A DNA stretch of 26,729 nt from the NCBI GenBank assembly GCA_041302975.1, contig JBFYQC010000110.1, forward strand, positions 1 through 26,729, written 5' to 3'. Below the pieces are notes generated by a model. That model did not search any database, was not told the DNA's origin, and saw only the letters and a list, made by a program, of their open reading frames with translations. The stretch's first letter is position 1, and every line of letters starts with the position of its first letter. Shown here in pieces: positions 7,562 to 15,453 of the stretch. Position numbers and translations under genes: made by a program. Source of the DNA: UBA6183 sp041302975. Its GTDB lineage: Bacteria; Bacteroidota; Bacteroidia; UKL13-3.

Positions 7562-7999
7562 TTATTCGTTGATAATTACTTTTTCCATTACATCGCCTTG
7601 ACGAATGGCATCAATTACTTCTAAACCTTCAACCACTTTACCAAAGCAAGTATGGTTTCTATCAAGGTGAGCAGTGTTGTTACGGCTATGGCAAATGAAA
7701 AATTGCGAACCGCCAGTGTTACGTCCGGCATGTGCCATTGATAACACACCTTTATCGTGAAATTGATTTCCACCAGTTAGTTCACAATCAATTTTGTAGC
7801 CTGGTCCACCATTACCAATGCCATTTGGGCATCCACCTTGAATTACGAAATCAGGAATTACACGATGAAATGTTAAGCCGTTGTAAAAGCCGCTTTGCGC
7901 TAACTTAATAAAGTTAGCCACAGTATTAGGGGCATCATTTTCGTAGAATTCAATTTTCATTACACCTTTAGCGGTGTGTATTTCAGCTGTTTTAGTCAT
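7562..7999 (-). CDS. Peptidyl-prolyl cis-trans isomerase, cyclophilin type
   Basis: A 145-residue single-domain cyclophilin that speeds cis-trans isomerisation of proline peptide bonds. Family motifs are FHRVIPDFVIQGG with the catalytic R46 (R55 in human cyclophilin A), GNGGPGY, GVLSMAHAG, NTGGSQFFIC (95-104), and HLDRNHTCFGKVVEG. The tryptophan that binds cyclosporin in human cyclophilin A is a histidine here (H111), as in many bacterial forms. There is no signal peptide, so it should be cytoplasmic. The ATG at 7999 lies 21 bases after a -7 box, and serS follows 39 bases downstream. It is divergent from the antiporter gene. Confidence 0.93.
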   Translation of the reverse strand: MTKTAEIHTAKGVMKIEFYENDAPNTVANFIKLAQSGFYNGLTFHRVIPDFVIQGGCPNGIGNGGPGYKIDCELTGGNQFHDKGVLSMAHAGRNTGGSQFFICHSRNNTAHLDRNHTCFGKVVEGLEVIDAIRQGDVMEKVIINE

Positions 8000-8020
8000 A
8001 ACTTTTTACATTAAGGAGTG

Positions 8021-8028
8021 CAAAAGTA
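8021..8028 (-). promoter_or_regulatory. -7 box for the cyclophilin-serS unit
   Basis: On the minus strand it reads TACTTTTG, an exact TAnnTTTG match, 21 bases before the ATG. TTTA eighteen bases upstream is a partial -33 match. Confidence 0.5.
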
Positions 8029-8100
8029 CACTTTTACATGATATTATAAATAGACATCATTGGTGTTAAATGTTTGTCATAACAAGGGCACAACTTTGCA

Positions 8101-8108
8101 TATCTTTG
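8101..8108 (+). promoter_or_regulatory. -7 box for the cation/proton antiporter gene
   Basis: TATCTTTG matches TAnnTTTG exactly. A TTTG at 8073-8076 lies 24 bases upstream, slightly longer than the usual spacing. The leader to the ATG at 8147 would be about 30 bases. The two divergent promoters of this gap do not overlap. Confidence 0.55.
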
Positions 8109-8146
8109 GTTAAATAGTATTTTAGCCACAATCTCATGAATTTCCT

Positions 8147-10360
8147 ATGGCACACGTTCCTCATTTAATAACAGATTTAGCACTTATACTTTTTTCGGCC
8201 GGGATTGTAACTTTAATCTTTAAAAAGCTCAATCAGCCTGTGGTATTGGGTTATATTATTGCCGGATTATTGGTTAGTCCAAATTTTTCCTTATTTCCTA
8301 CTGTTACAGAAATTGAAAGTATAAAAATATGGGCCGAGATAGGCGTGATTTTTTTGCTTTTTAGTTTAGGGCTGGAGTTTAGTTTCAAAAAACTGGTGAA
8401 AGTAGGGGGAACATCTGCTATTTCTGGTTTGTTTGAAATAGTAGCAATGCTTGTTGTTGGTTATTTTGCTGGCCAGATGTTAGGGTGGGGCAGAATAGAT
8501 AGTCTTTTTCTTGGTGGAATAATTGCCATTTCATCAACCACTATTATTTTCAGGGCTTTTGACGAACTTGGGTTAAAAACGCAGAAGTTTGCAGGGACAG
8601 TTATTGGCATATTAATAATAGAAGACCTTGCTGCTGTGTTGCTTATGGTGCTATTGTCTACAGTAGCTGTTAGTCAAAACTTTGAAGGTAGCGAAATGCT
8701 GTCATCTGTATTAAAGTTAGGCTTTTTCCTGGTGCTTTGGTTTTTAATGGGTATATATCTTTTGCCTAGTTTACTTAAAAAATTGAGTAAACATATCAGT
8801 GATGAAACGCTTTTAATTATCTCTATTGCTTTATGTTTAGGTATGGTTGTGTTTGCCGCAAATGTTGGATTTAGTGCGGCATTAGGTGCATTTATTATGG
8901 GAAGTATATTAGCGGAAACAACTAAGGCAGAGCGTATTGAGCATGTTCTGAAGTCTGTAAAAGATTTGTTTGGTGCCGTGTTTTTTGTTTCTGTAGGCAT
9001 GTTAATTAATCCAAGCATACTGTTGCAATACGCCATTCCAGTAATTATACTAACTCTTGTAGTTATGTTGGGTAAAACCTTATTTGTAACATCAGGTTCG
9101 TTAATTAGTGGTTTGCCGCTAAAACAAAGTGTACAAGCGGGTACAAGCATGTCTCAAATAGGCGAGTTTAGTTTTATTATAGCCACGTTGGGTGTAACTT
9201 TAGGTGTAACCAGCGATTTTTTGTATCCAATTGCTGTAGGGGTATCAGTAATAACAACGTTTACTACTCCTTACATGATTAAATTTGCCGAGCCACTCTA
9301 CACATTTTTAGAGAAAATTTTACCTCAAAAATGGCTCAAATCTATCAATAATTATTCAACAGGTGCACAACATATTACTGCCGAAAGTAATTGGAAAAAA
9401 GTACTCAATGAGTTTTTTCAAGTTATTATTTTTAATGGGGTAATCTGCTTGGCTATTGTATTGATGGTAGTAAATTTCGTTGATCCATTTTTTACCGTTT
9501 GGGGTGTTTGGGGAAGCACATTAACTACTTTTATTGCCATGAGTGCAATGGGGCCATTTTTATACATGCTCTCTGTAAGGAGGGTTAATCGCCAATCTTA
9601 TACTGAATTATGGATAAATCAATACAACCGCGGTCCTATAATAGCTATGGAAATAATACGTGTAGCTTTGGGCATACTAATGATTGGTTTTCTGCTCGAT
9701 CAGTTGTTTTCTACAATTACTGCCTTTGTAATAGGAATTGTTGTAATTATTATAGTTAATATAGTGTTTCGTAAAAGGTTACGAGCATTCTCTAACCGTA
9801 TTGAAAAACGATTTAAATCTAATTTAAATATTCGTGAAACAATGGAAATACAACCACCACTGGGGCACTTATTACCATGGGATGCACATATGGCATATTT
9901 TGATATTGATGTTGATAGCACATTAATTGGTGTCACGCTCGAAAATTTAAAGTTAAGAGAGCGGTTTGGTATTAATTTAGCAATGATTGAGAGAGGAAAC
10001 AGAAAAATAATGATACCTAACAAATACGAGTGTCTGTATCCGTTTGATAGGATTACAATTATAGGAACAGATGAACAGGTATTGAATTTTGAAAGTACGA
10101 TTAAAGAGGCCAATAATGCTCAAGTATTCGAACAAATAAATGGAGATGTTACACTTACTCAACTCTCAGTTCAGCCTGGCTTCCCATTCTTAGGTAAAAC
10201 TATTAGTGAATCTAACATAAGGGTGCAAGTGAAAGGTTTAATAGTTGGTATTGAGCGCAACGGGCAACGTATACTTAACCCTGACTCAAGCCTCAAGTTT
10301 GAACTAAATGATACACTTTGGATTGTGGGTGATAAGAAGTTGGTTAAAGCATTGCTTTAG
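8147..10360 (+). CDS. CPA2-family cation/proton antiporter with two C-terminal RCK_C (TrkA_C) domains
   Basis: A 737-residue membrane protein. Residues of about 5-390 form a Na+/H+-exchanger-type transport domain of the KefB/CPA2 group: GLLVSPN, FSLGLEFSFKKL, AISSTTIIFRAFDELG, IEDLAAVLLM, GFSAALGAFIMGSILAET, AVFFVSVGM, SQIGEFSFIIA. A second hydrophobic part (about 420-545) holds four or five more membrane segments. The cytoplasmic tail has two ligand-binding RCK_C-like domains: about 566-655 (STLIGVTLENLKLRERFGI...FDRITIIGT) and 670-737 (PGFPFLGKTISES...LNDTLWIVG). The NAD-binding RCK_N domain of KefB/KefC is absent. It probably exports K+ or Na+ in exchange for protons; ion and ligand cannot be told from sequence. 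It has its own promoter. Confidence 0.9.
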   Translation: MAHVPHLITDLALILFSAGIVTLIFKKLNQPVVLGYIIAGLLVSPNFSLFPTVTEIESIKIWAEIGVIFLLFSLGLEFSFKKLVKVGGTSAISGLFEIVAMLVVGYFAGQMLGWGRIDSLFLGGIIAISSTTIIFRAFDELGLKTQKFAGTVIGILIIEDLAAVLLMVLLSTVAVSQNFEGSEMLSSVLKLGFFLVLWFLMGIYLLPSLLKKLSKHISDETLLIISIALCLGMVVFAANVGFSAALGAFIMGSILAETTKAERIEHVLKSVKDLFGAVFFVSVGMLINPSILLQYAIPVIILTLVVMLGKTLFVTSGSLISGLPLKQSVQAGTSMSQIGEFSFIIATLGVTLGVTSDFLYPIAVGVSVITTFTTPYMIKFAEPLYTFLEKILPQKWLKSINNYSTGAQHITAESNWKKVLNEFFQVIIFNGVICLAIVLMVVNFVDPFFTVWGVWGSTLTTFIAMSAMGPFLYMLSVRRVNRQSYTELWINQYNRGPIIAMEIIRVALGILMIGFLLDQLFSTITAFVIGIVVIIIVNIVFRKRLRAFSNRIEKRFKSNLNIRETMEIQPPLGHLLPWDAHMAYFDIDVDSTLIGVTLENLKLRERFGINLAMIERGNRKIMIPNKYECLYPFDRITIIGTDEQVLNFESTIKEANNAQVFEQINGDVTLTQLSVQPGFPFLGKTISESNIRVQVKGLIVGIERNGQRILNPDSSLKFELNDTLWIVGDKKLVKALL

Positions 10361-10473
10361 CTAGTAAAAATAGTGGTTTTAAGGAAATGGCCTATACTGC
10401 CATACTTAAGCAATCAAAAAAACCTACCTAATTAAAAATAAACATTTATTTTGCACCCAAATTTTACAAAGCA

Positions 10474-11862
10474 ATGAATTACGATTTAATAGTTATAGGT
10501 AGCGGACCAGGTGGTTATGTAGCTGCCATTCGTGCCAGTCAGTTAGGATTAAAGACGGCTATTGTTGAACGCGAAAATTTAGGCGGTATTTGCTTAAACT
10601 GGGGTTGTATTCCAACCAAAGCGTTATTAAAATCGGCCCAAGTATTTGAATACATTAAACACGCAGGCGATTACGGCATTAGCGTTAAAGATGCTGCCCA
10701 CGATTTTGATGCAGTTGTAAAACGCAGCCGCGGTGTTGCTGATGGCATGAGCAAAGGCATTGCTTTCTTGATGAAAAAAAATAAGATTGATGTGATTATG
10801 GGTTCTGGTAAATTAGCTGCTGCTGGCAAAGTAGAAGTTACTGATGCCGCTGGAGCTAAAAAAACTTACGAAGCTAAATCAATTATTTTAGCTACTGGTG
10901 CACGCAGCCGAGAGTTGCCAAATGTTAAAATTGATAACAAAAAGATTTTAGGTTACCGCGATGCCATGGCAATGGAAAAGCAACCCAAATCAATGATTGT
11001 GATGGGTAGTGGTGCTATTGGATGTGAGTTTGCTTACTTCTATAACACCATGGGAACTAAAGTTACTATTGTGGAGTTTTTACCAAACATTCTTCCAATT
11101 GAAGATGAAGATGTATCAAAAGAAGTAGCTAAGTCATTCAAAAAATCAGGTATTGATATTATGACGGATTCTGCTGTAGAATCTGTTGATACAAAAGGCT
11201 CTGGTTGCAAAGTAAAAGTTAAAACGAAAACTGGTGTGGTTGAGTTAGAAGCAGATGTAGTTTTATCAGCAGTAGGTATTCAAACCAATCTAGAAAACTT
11301 AGGATTAGAAACGGTTGGAGTTAAACACGATAAAGGAAAAGTATTAGTTGATGATTTTTATGCAACTAACGTTAAAGGTGTTTACGCTATTGGCGATATT
11401 GTTAAAGGTCCAGCATTGGCCCACGTTGCAAGTGCAGAAGGTATCATCTGTGTAGAGAAAATCGCAGGTCATCATCCTGAAGCCTTAAACTACAACAACA
11501 TTCCCGGCTGTACTTATTGCTCACCAGAAGTAGCCTCAGTTGGTTACACTGAAAAAGCAGCAAAAGAAGCAGGTTACCAAGTTAAGGTAGGTAAATTTCC
11601 ATTCTCGGCAAGTGGTAAAGCCAGCGCAGCAGGTGCAAAAGAAGGCTTTGTAAAAGTAATTTTTGATGCTAAATATGGCGAGTTTTTAGGAGCTCACATG
11701 GTTGGTGCAAATGTTACTGAAATGATTGCTGAAGTTGTAGTAGCTCGTAAATTAGAAACTACTGGTATGGAAATTATTAAGTCGGTTCATCCTCATCCTA
11801 CCATGAGCGAAGCTATTATGGAAGCAGCTGCGCAAGCTTATGGCGAGTGCATACACTTGTAA
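10474..11862 (+). CDS. lpdA: Dihydrolipoyl dehydrogenase (E3 of 2-oxoacid dehydrogenase complexes)
   Basis: A 462-residue flavoprotein that reoxidises dihydrolipoamide in the pyruvate, 2-oxoglutarate or branched-chain dehydrogenase and glycine-cleavage systems, using NAD+. The FAD-binding VIGSGPGGYVAAIRA is at 7-21 and the redox disulfide is GGICLNWGCIP with C40 and C45. The NAD-binding GSGAIGCEFA lies near 180, VYAIGDI marks the second FAD contact, and HPHPTMSEA near the end holds the catalytic H441 and E446. Length is standard. No other complex subunits are nearby, so which complex it serves is open. The upstream stretch TATTTTG near 10447 is one base short of a full -7 box. A 15-base-pair terminator follows. 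Confidence 0.95.
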   Translation: MNYDLIVIGSGPGGYVAAIRASQLGLKTAIVERENLGGICLNWGCIPTKALLKSAQVFEYIKHAGDYGISVKDAAHDFDAVVKRSRGVADGMSKGIAFLMKKNKIDVIMGSGKLAAAGKVEVTDAAGAKKTYEAKSIILATGARSRELPNVKIDNKKILGYRDAMAMEKQPKSMIVMGSGAIGCEFAYFYNTMGTKVTIVEFLPNILPIEDEDVSKEVAKSFKKSGIDIMTDSAVESVDTKGSGCKVKVKTKTGVVELEADVVLSAVGIQTNLENLGLETVGVKHDKGKVLVDDFYATNVKGVYAIGDIVKGPALAHVASAEGIICVEKIAGHHPEALNYNNIPGCTYCSPEVASVGYTEKAAKEAGYQVKVGKFPFSASGKASAAGAKEGFVKVIFDAKYGEFLGAHMVGANVTEMIAEVVVARKLETTGMEIIKSVHPHPTMSEAIMEAAAQAYGECIHL

Positions 11863-11882
11863 TAACCTAACTTAATCGATAT

Positions 11883-11925
11883 TTAAAGGCCTTCATCCAC
11901 ATTGCGATGAAGGCCTTTAATTTTT
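11883..11925 (+). terminator. Rho-independent terminator of lpdA
   Basis: A perfect 15-base stem, TTAAAGGCCTTCATC (11883-11897) with 11906-11920, encloses an eight-base loop and is followed by TTTTT. On the minus strand the hairpin has only a poor T-run, so it is a weaker terminator for the convergent outer-membrane protein gene. Confidence 0.88.
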
Positions 11926-11949
11926 CACATTGATAAGTCGGAAATCTTA

Positions 11950-14900
11950 TTAAAACATATAACGTGCTTCCATACGTCCTATATGTATCGTACGTTGTGT
12001 CTCTGCCGATCTTCCATCATAGTTAATGGTAATTTGCAGGCTATTACCCAAACGTTGTTGGTAGTTTATATTCCATACCGCATTTTGACCTACGGCTAAA
12101 CCTTGTAACATATCATAACCCAACTGGCTCTGTGCATCACCATTAAATTTAATTTGATAAGAGCTAAGTTTGGCATTAATAACACCTTGTTTCACTAAAC
12201 TGTATCTAAACTCAGTTCCAAATTCGGTGTTGTTACTTTTTTGTTTTCCTAGTTCTGCAATGTTGTTTCCTTCAAAATAACTGAATAATGCAGTAATTCG
12301 TAAGCGTGTGTTTAATTGGTAACTTAATCGAGGTTTAAACTCAATAAATGCGTAGTTAAAATTATTGGCACTAAAAAAATTACTTGTATAAATGCGCACT
12401 CCACTGTTTATGGTATTGGTAATGCTCCATGATGAATTTACATTCCAGCGTAGGTTAATACCTTGTTCGGTGCGGTTTCTAGCTTCAAATCCATTTGTTA
12501 AAAATGTTTTGCTCCTTTGGTTGGAGTAAGTTATTTCGGCTCCAAAAGTAGGGTTGCTTCGATTAAAAAATAATGTATTTCTGAATATAGAGTTTAATGA
12601 AATTAATGAGGTATCATTCACATTTAAAAAAAACGGATTAAGAAAATCTCTCGTGTCAATTTGTGTAGTTTTTCTATCAATTTTTAAGGCTGATTGGTTG
12701 CTGAATTTACTCACCACTTTCCTGAAATCTTTTTTGCTATTCCATATTGCTCCGGGATTTATATTCAGAGTTTGGTTAAACTGATTGGCGTTTGTACTTA
12801 TGTATGAATTTGTGGGTAAAAAAACACGAATGTAATTGGCCATTGGCTTATCGGCTGCACCTGCCAAAACAAATTCGTTTAATTGTTGTGCACCATCATT
12901 ATTAAAATCTTTCCATACGTAAATACCTTGTCCAACCAAAACTTCCACATATTGAAAATCTCTTCTTAATTCTTGTCCTGACCCAATTTGATAATATGTA
13001 TTGGCCACAAATACACGTCTTAAAAAGGCATAATCATATTCTATTCTGGCCAATAAGGTACGTTCTGGTTTTAGTGTGGTAATGTTGGTATCACTAATTA
13101 AAAACTCTCGGTACGTAAAGCTACCCGATAACCTGTTGCCATTTGTTTGCCTGATGTCAGCGCCTGTATTAAAATTGTGCCCTACTGTTGATTGCTCCAT
13201 TTCTGTTTTGCGTGGCAATAAATCTACGCGTTTATTGTAGGCTAAATGATAACGTACTTTGGTAGAATCTGTATTACGTAAAAATGCGCCATATTGTTGA
13301 TAGCCATAACTGCCACCAAGTAAGGTGTCGCTGTTTCGCCTGAAATAACTTTGCTCGGTTTCTGCATTTAAGCCACCAGTTAGTTTCCAAATTTTTCGAG
13401 TAAACTCTCCTTTGTACCTTCTTACTTCACTGGTTTGCGAGCCTATTGTGTTTGATGAGGTGTTCAGCCATTCGGTTTCGGTAGTTAACGTACTTTTACC
13501 CAAAAGTAAAAATGTTCCGGCTTGGTGTTGTAAACCGTTAAATTGGTTTTGTCTGTTATAGCTTCCTAATTGATAATAAACTTGAAATGTGTTGTTGTAG
13601 TTTAAAGCAGTTCTTAGGGAAGCAATATTCTCTTCGTATCCTGTATCAATATTGTTGTTTTGATTGCTTAATAACCTGTTCCATGTTCGGTCAAATTCTA
13701 CATTTCGGTAACGTTCAACATATCTGAAATTTTGGTCAACATGCTCATAATTTATACTGGTGTTAAGTGTCCATTTTTTATTGGTTTTAGTTGACGATAG
13801 GTTGGTGGTGTTTTCAATGGATGCCTTCATTCCATAACCGGCATCGTTACTTTTATCTTGGTTGGAAAAAGTATTGATGTCGTTGATACTATTTGCCGCT
13901 TCTATTTTTATAACAGTATTTTTTATGGCTGTTAGTTCTGCGCCTACAGTTAACATTTGTCTGCGTTTAGGACTAATTAACTTAATTACTGGTTCGTAAT
14001 CTCCTTGTGGTACTCCACCTAATGGTTCAACCCAAGCATATACGCGACCGTTCGCATTGCTGCTAATTTGTTTGTAGTTACCTAAGCCTTGTCCTACCAG
14101 ACTAAAGCGTATTTCATAAAACACACTATCGTTGCCTTGTGTTGGCGCATAAACATACACGCCTTGAAAAGCCAATGTGTCTATTTTTCGGTATAGTACT
14201 TTTTTACTGTCGAAACTTACTTTTATTTCACTATTAATAATGGCATCGTTAATATTGTCGCCAACATCTGCTAGTGTTTTTTTACTGCTATCTGTAAGGT
14301 TTTGCAAAAAGGGTTGATCTTTATTGTCTTGCTCGGTAAAATAGTTTACACGAATTTTATACTTGGGCATTTCAAAGTCAGTGTGGGTATGAAACACCGT
14401 TCTGGCATAATTCCTATCGGCAAATTGAAACTCAACTACTATGCGGCTATATTGTGTAATAGACCTGCGTGGCATAAAAGTAATTTCTCCGGTGTTGTAA
14501 TCAATTACATAATCGTTCTGCTCACCACGGGTTAGTTTTTGTCCATCTAAATATACCGCTTCAGTGCCAGAAATGATAATGATAAACAACTCGCCATTGG
14601 TTCCATTAAGTCGGTACGGGCCTTGGTTTCCTTCAATGCCATTTATGATATTTCGTGCAAACCTGCCCCTGCTTAATGCCCCTTCACCCCCAATGCTTAA
14701 TAAACCTTTTTTACTGGTTTTAAATGTGGTGTTAAATTGTGCTCCCCTCGATTTTTTGTAATAATTCATGAAATAAGCACCGGTTGGTTGTACCATTTCA
14801 AAATCACCAACAGTAAGGGTTGTTTTATCTTTTGCTAGTTGTATAAATACACGGTCAAAATCTTGCAGTTGTTGTGTATTTCCTTCTGGTTGAATAGGAT

Positions 14901-15453
14901 TGTTTTCATCACTAATAGCAGCGAGTACATCAATATCGTTATTTAATCTGCCGGCCATCTGTAAATTTAAATTAGCATTTAAAACAATATCTTGGTTGTT
15001 ACCAAAACCTAATCCGCGACTTATAGATCCATTTAACTTTAAACCATCATTTTTAAATAAATCAATTCTACCACCTGCCGCTGGAGCATATCCTAAATCA
15101 TATCGGTTGCCTTTAATTTCTGGTATTTGGAGGCTACGCGATTTGTTGCCATATACTTGCTTGAAGTTGATATTGGGTGTTTTAAAGCTTAATTGTAAGG
15201 GCTTGTTTTGGTATGTAGCGCTAACTTTTAAATATCCGGTAAAATAATTGATGTAATAGTCAACGCCCTCTTTTAATAAACTATTGCTATCAGCAAAAAT
15301 AGTTACACTGTTTTGTACGATTACGTTCGTATCTATAAGTAAACTGTCTGCATTTAATGTAATATTTTTGCTACGATAACTGCCAATATATTGTGCATTA
15401 CCAACATATATATTTAGTATCAGAATTGCCCATAAGCACAGGTGCTTTATCAT
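11950..15453 (-). CDS. Large outer-membrane beta-barrel protein, SprA-like (function unknown)
   Basis: A 1167-residue protein from ATG 15453, which overlaps the kinase stop as ATGA. A longer frame from TTG 15486 would put eleven residues before the signal peptide and is rejected. Residues 1-20 are a signal peptide (LCLWAILILNIYVGNA). An N-terminal beta-rich region contains GISRGLGFGN-like text (SISRGLGFGNNQDIVLN), PIQPEGNTQQLQDFDRVFI and LTVGDFEM. These resemble, from memory, the repeated text in the T9SS translocon SprA/Sov, which is about twice as long. VYLDGQKLTRGEQNDYVIDY follows. The rest is alternating aromatic/polar strands typical of a barrel, ending in RYMF with a terminal Phe. A 12-residue EF-hand-like loop DFNNDGAQQLNE starts at D849. 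It may be an envelope translocon or structural protein; the role is not known. Confidence 0.7.
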   Translation of the reverse strand: MIKHLCLWAILILNIYVGNAQYIGSYRSKNITLNADSLLIDTNVIVQNSVTIFADSNSLLKEGVDYYINYFTGYLKVSATYQNKPLQLSFKTPNINFKQVYGNKSRSLQIPEIKGNRYDLGYAPAAGGRIDLFKNDGLKLNGSISRGLGFGNNQDIVLNANLNLQMAGRLNNDIDVLAAISDENNPIQPEGNTQQLQDFDRVFIQLAKDKTTLTVGDFEMVQPTGAYFMNYYKKSRGAQFNTTFKTSKKGLLSIGGEGALSRGRFARNIINGIEGNQGPYRLNGTNGELFIIIISGTEAVYLDGQKLTRGEQNDYVIDYNTGEITFMPRRSITQYSRIVVEFQFADRNYARTVFHTHTDFEMPKYKIRVNYFTEQDNKDQPFLQNLTDSSKKTLADVGDNINDAIINSEIKVSFDSKKVLYRKIDTLAFQGVYVYAPTQGNDSVFYEIRFSLVGQGLGNYKQISSNANGRVYAWVEPLGGVPQGDYEPVIKLISPKRRQMLTVGAELTAIKNTVIKIEAANSINDINTFSNQDKSNDAGYGMKASIENTTNLSSTKTNKKWTLNTSINYEHVDQNFRYVERYRNVEFDRTWNRLLSNQNNNIDTGYEENIASLRTALNYNNTFQVYYQLGSYNRQNQFNGLQHQAGTFLLLGKSTLTTETEWLNTSSNTIGSQTSEVRRYKGEFTRKIWKLTGGLNAETEQSYFRRNSDTLLGGSYGYQQYGAFLRNTDSTKVRYHLAYNKRVDLLPRKTEMEQSTVGHNFNTGADIRQTNGNRLSGSFTYREFLISDTNITTLKPERTLLARIEYDYAFLRRVFVANTYYQIGSGQELRRDFQYVEVLVGQGIYVWKDFNNDGAQQLNEFVLAGAADKPMANYIRVFLPTNSYISTNANQFNQTLNINPGAIWNSKKDFRKVVSKFSNQSALKIDRKTTQIDTRDFLNPFFLNVNDTSLISLNSIFRNTLFFNRSNPTFGAEITYSNQRSKTFLTNGFEARNRTEQGINLRWNVNSSWSITNTINSGVRIYTSNFFSANNFNYAFIEFKPRLSYQLNTRLRITALFSYFEGNNIAELGKQKSNNTEFGTEFRYSLVKQGVINAKLSSYQIKFNGDAQSQLGYDMLQGLAVGQNAVWNINYQQRLGNSLQITINYDGRSAETQRTIHIGRMEARYMF

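Noticed and set aside
10379..10409. Imperfect hairpin between the antiporter gene and lpdA
   Set aside because: The stem TTAAG...ATGGC with GCCAT...CTTAA is interrupted and no T-run follows, so it is not a convincing terminator.
14302..15247. Plus-strand frames opposite the SprA-like gene
   Set aside because: They are shadows of the long minus-strand gene, with no family motif or promoter.
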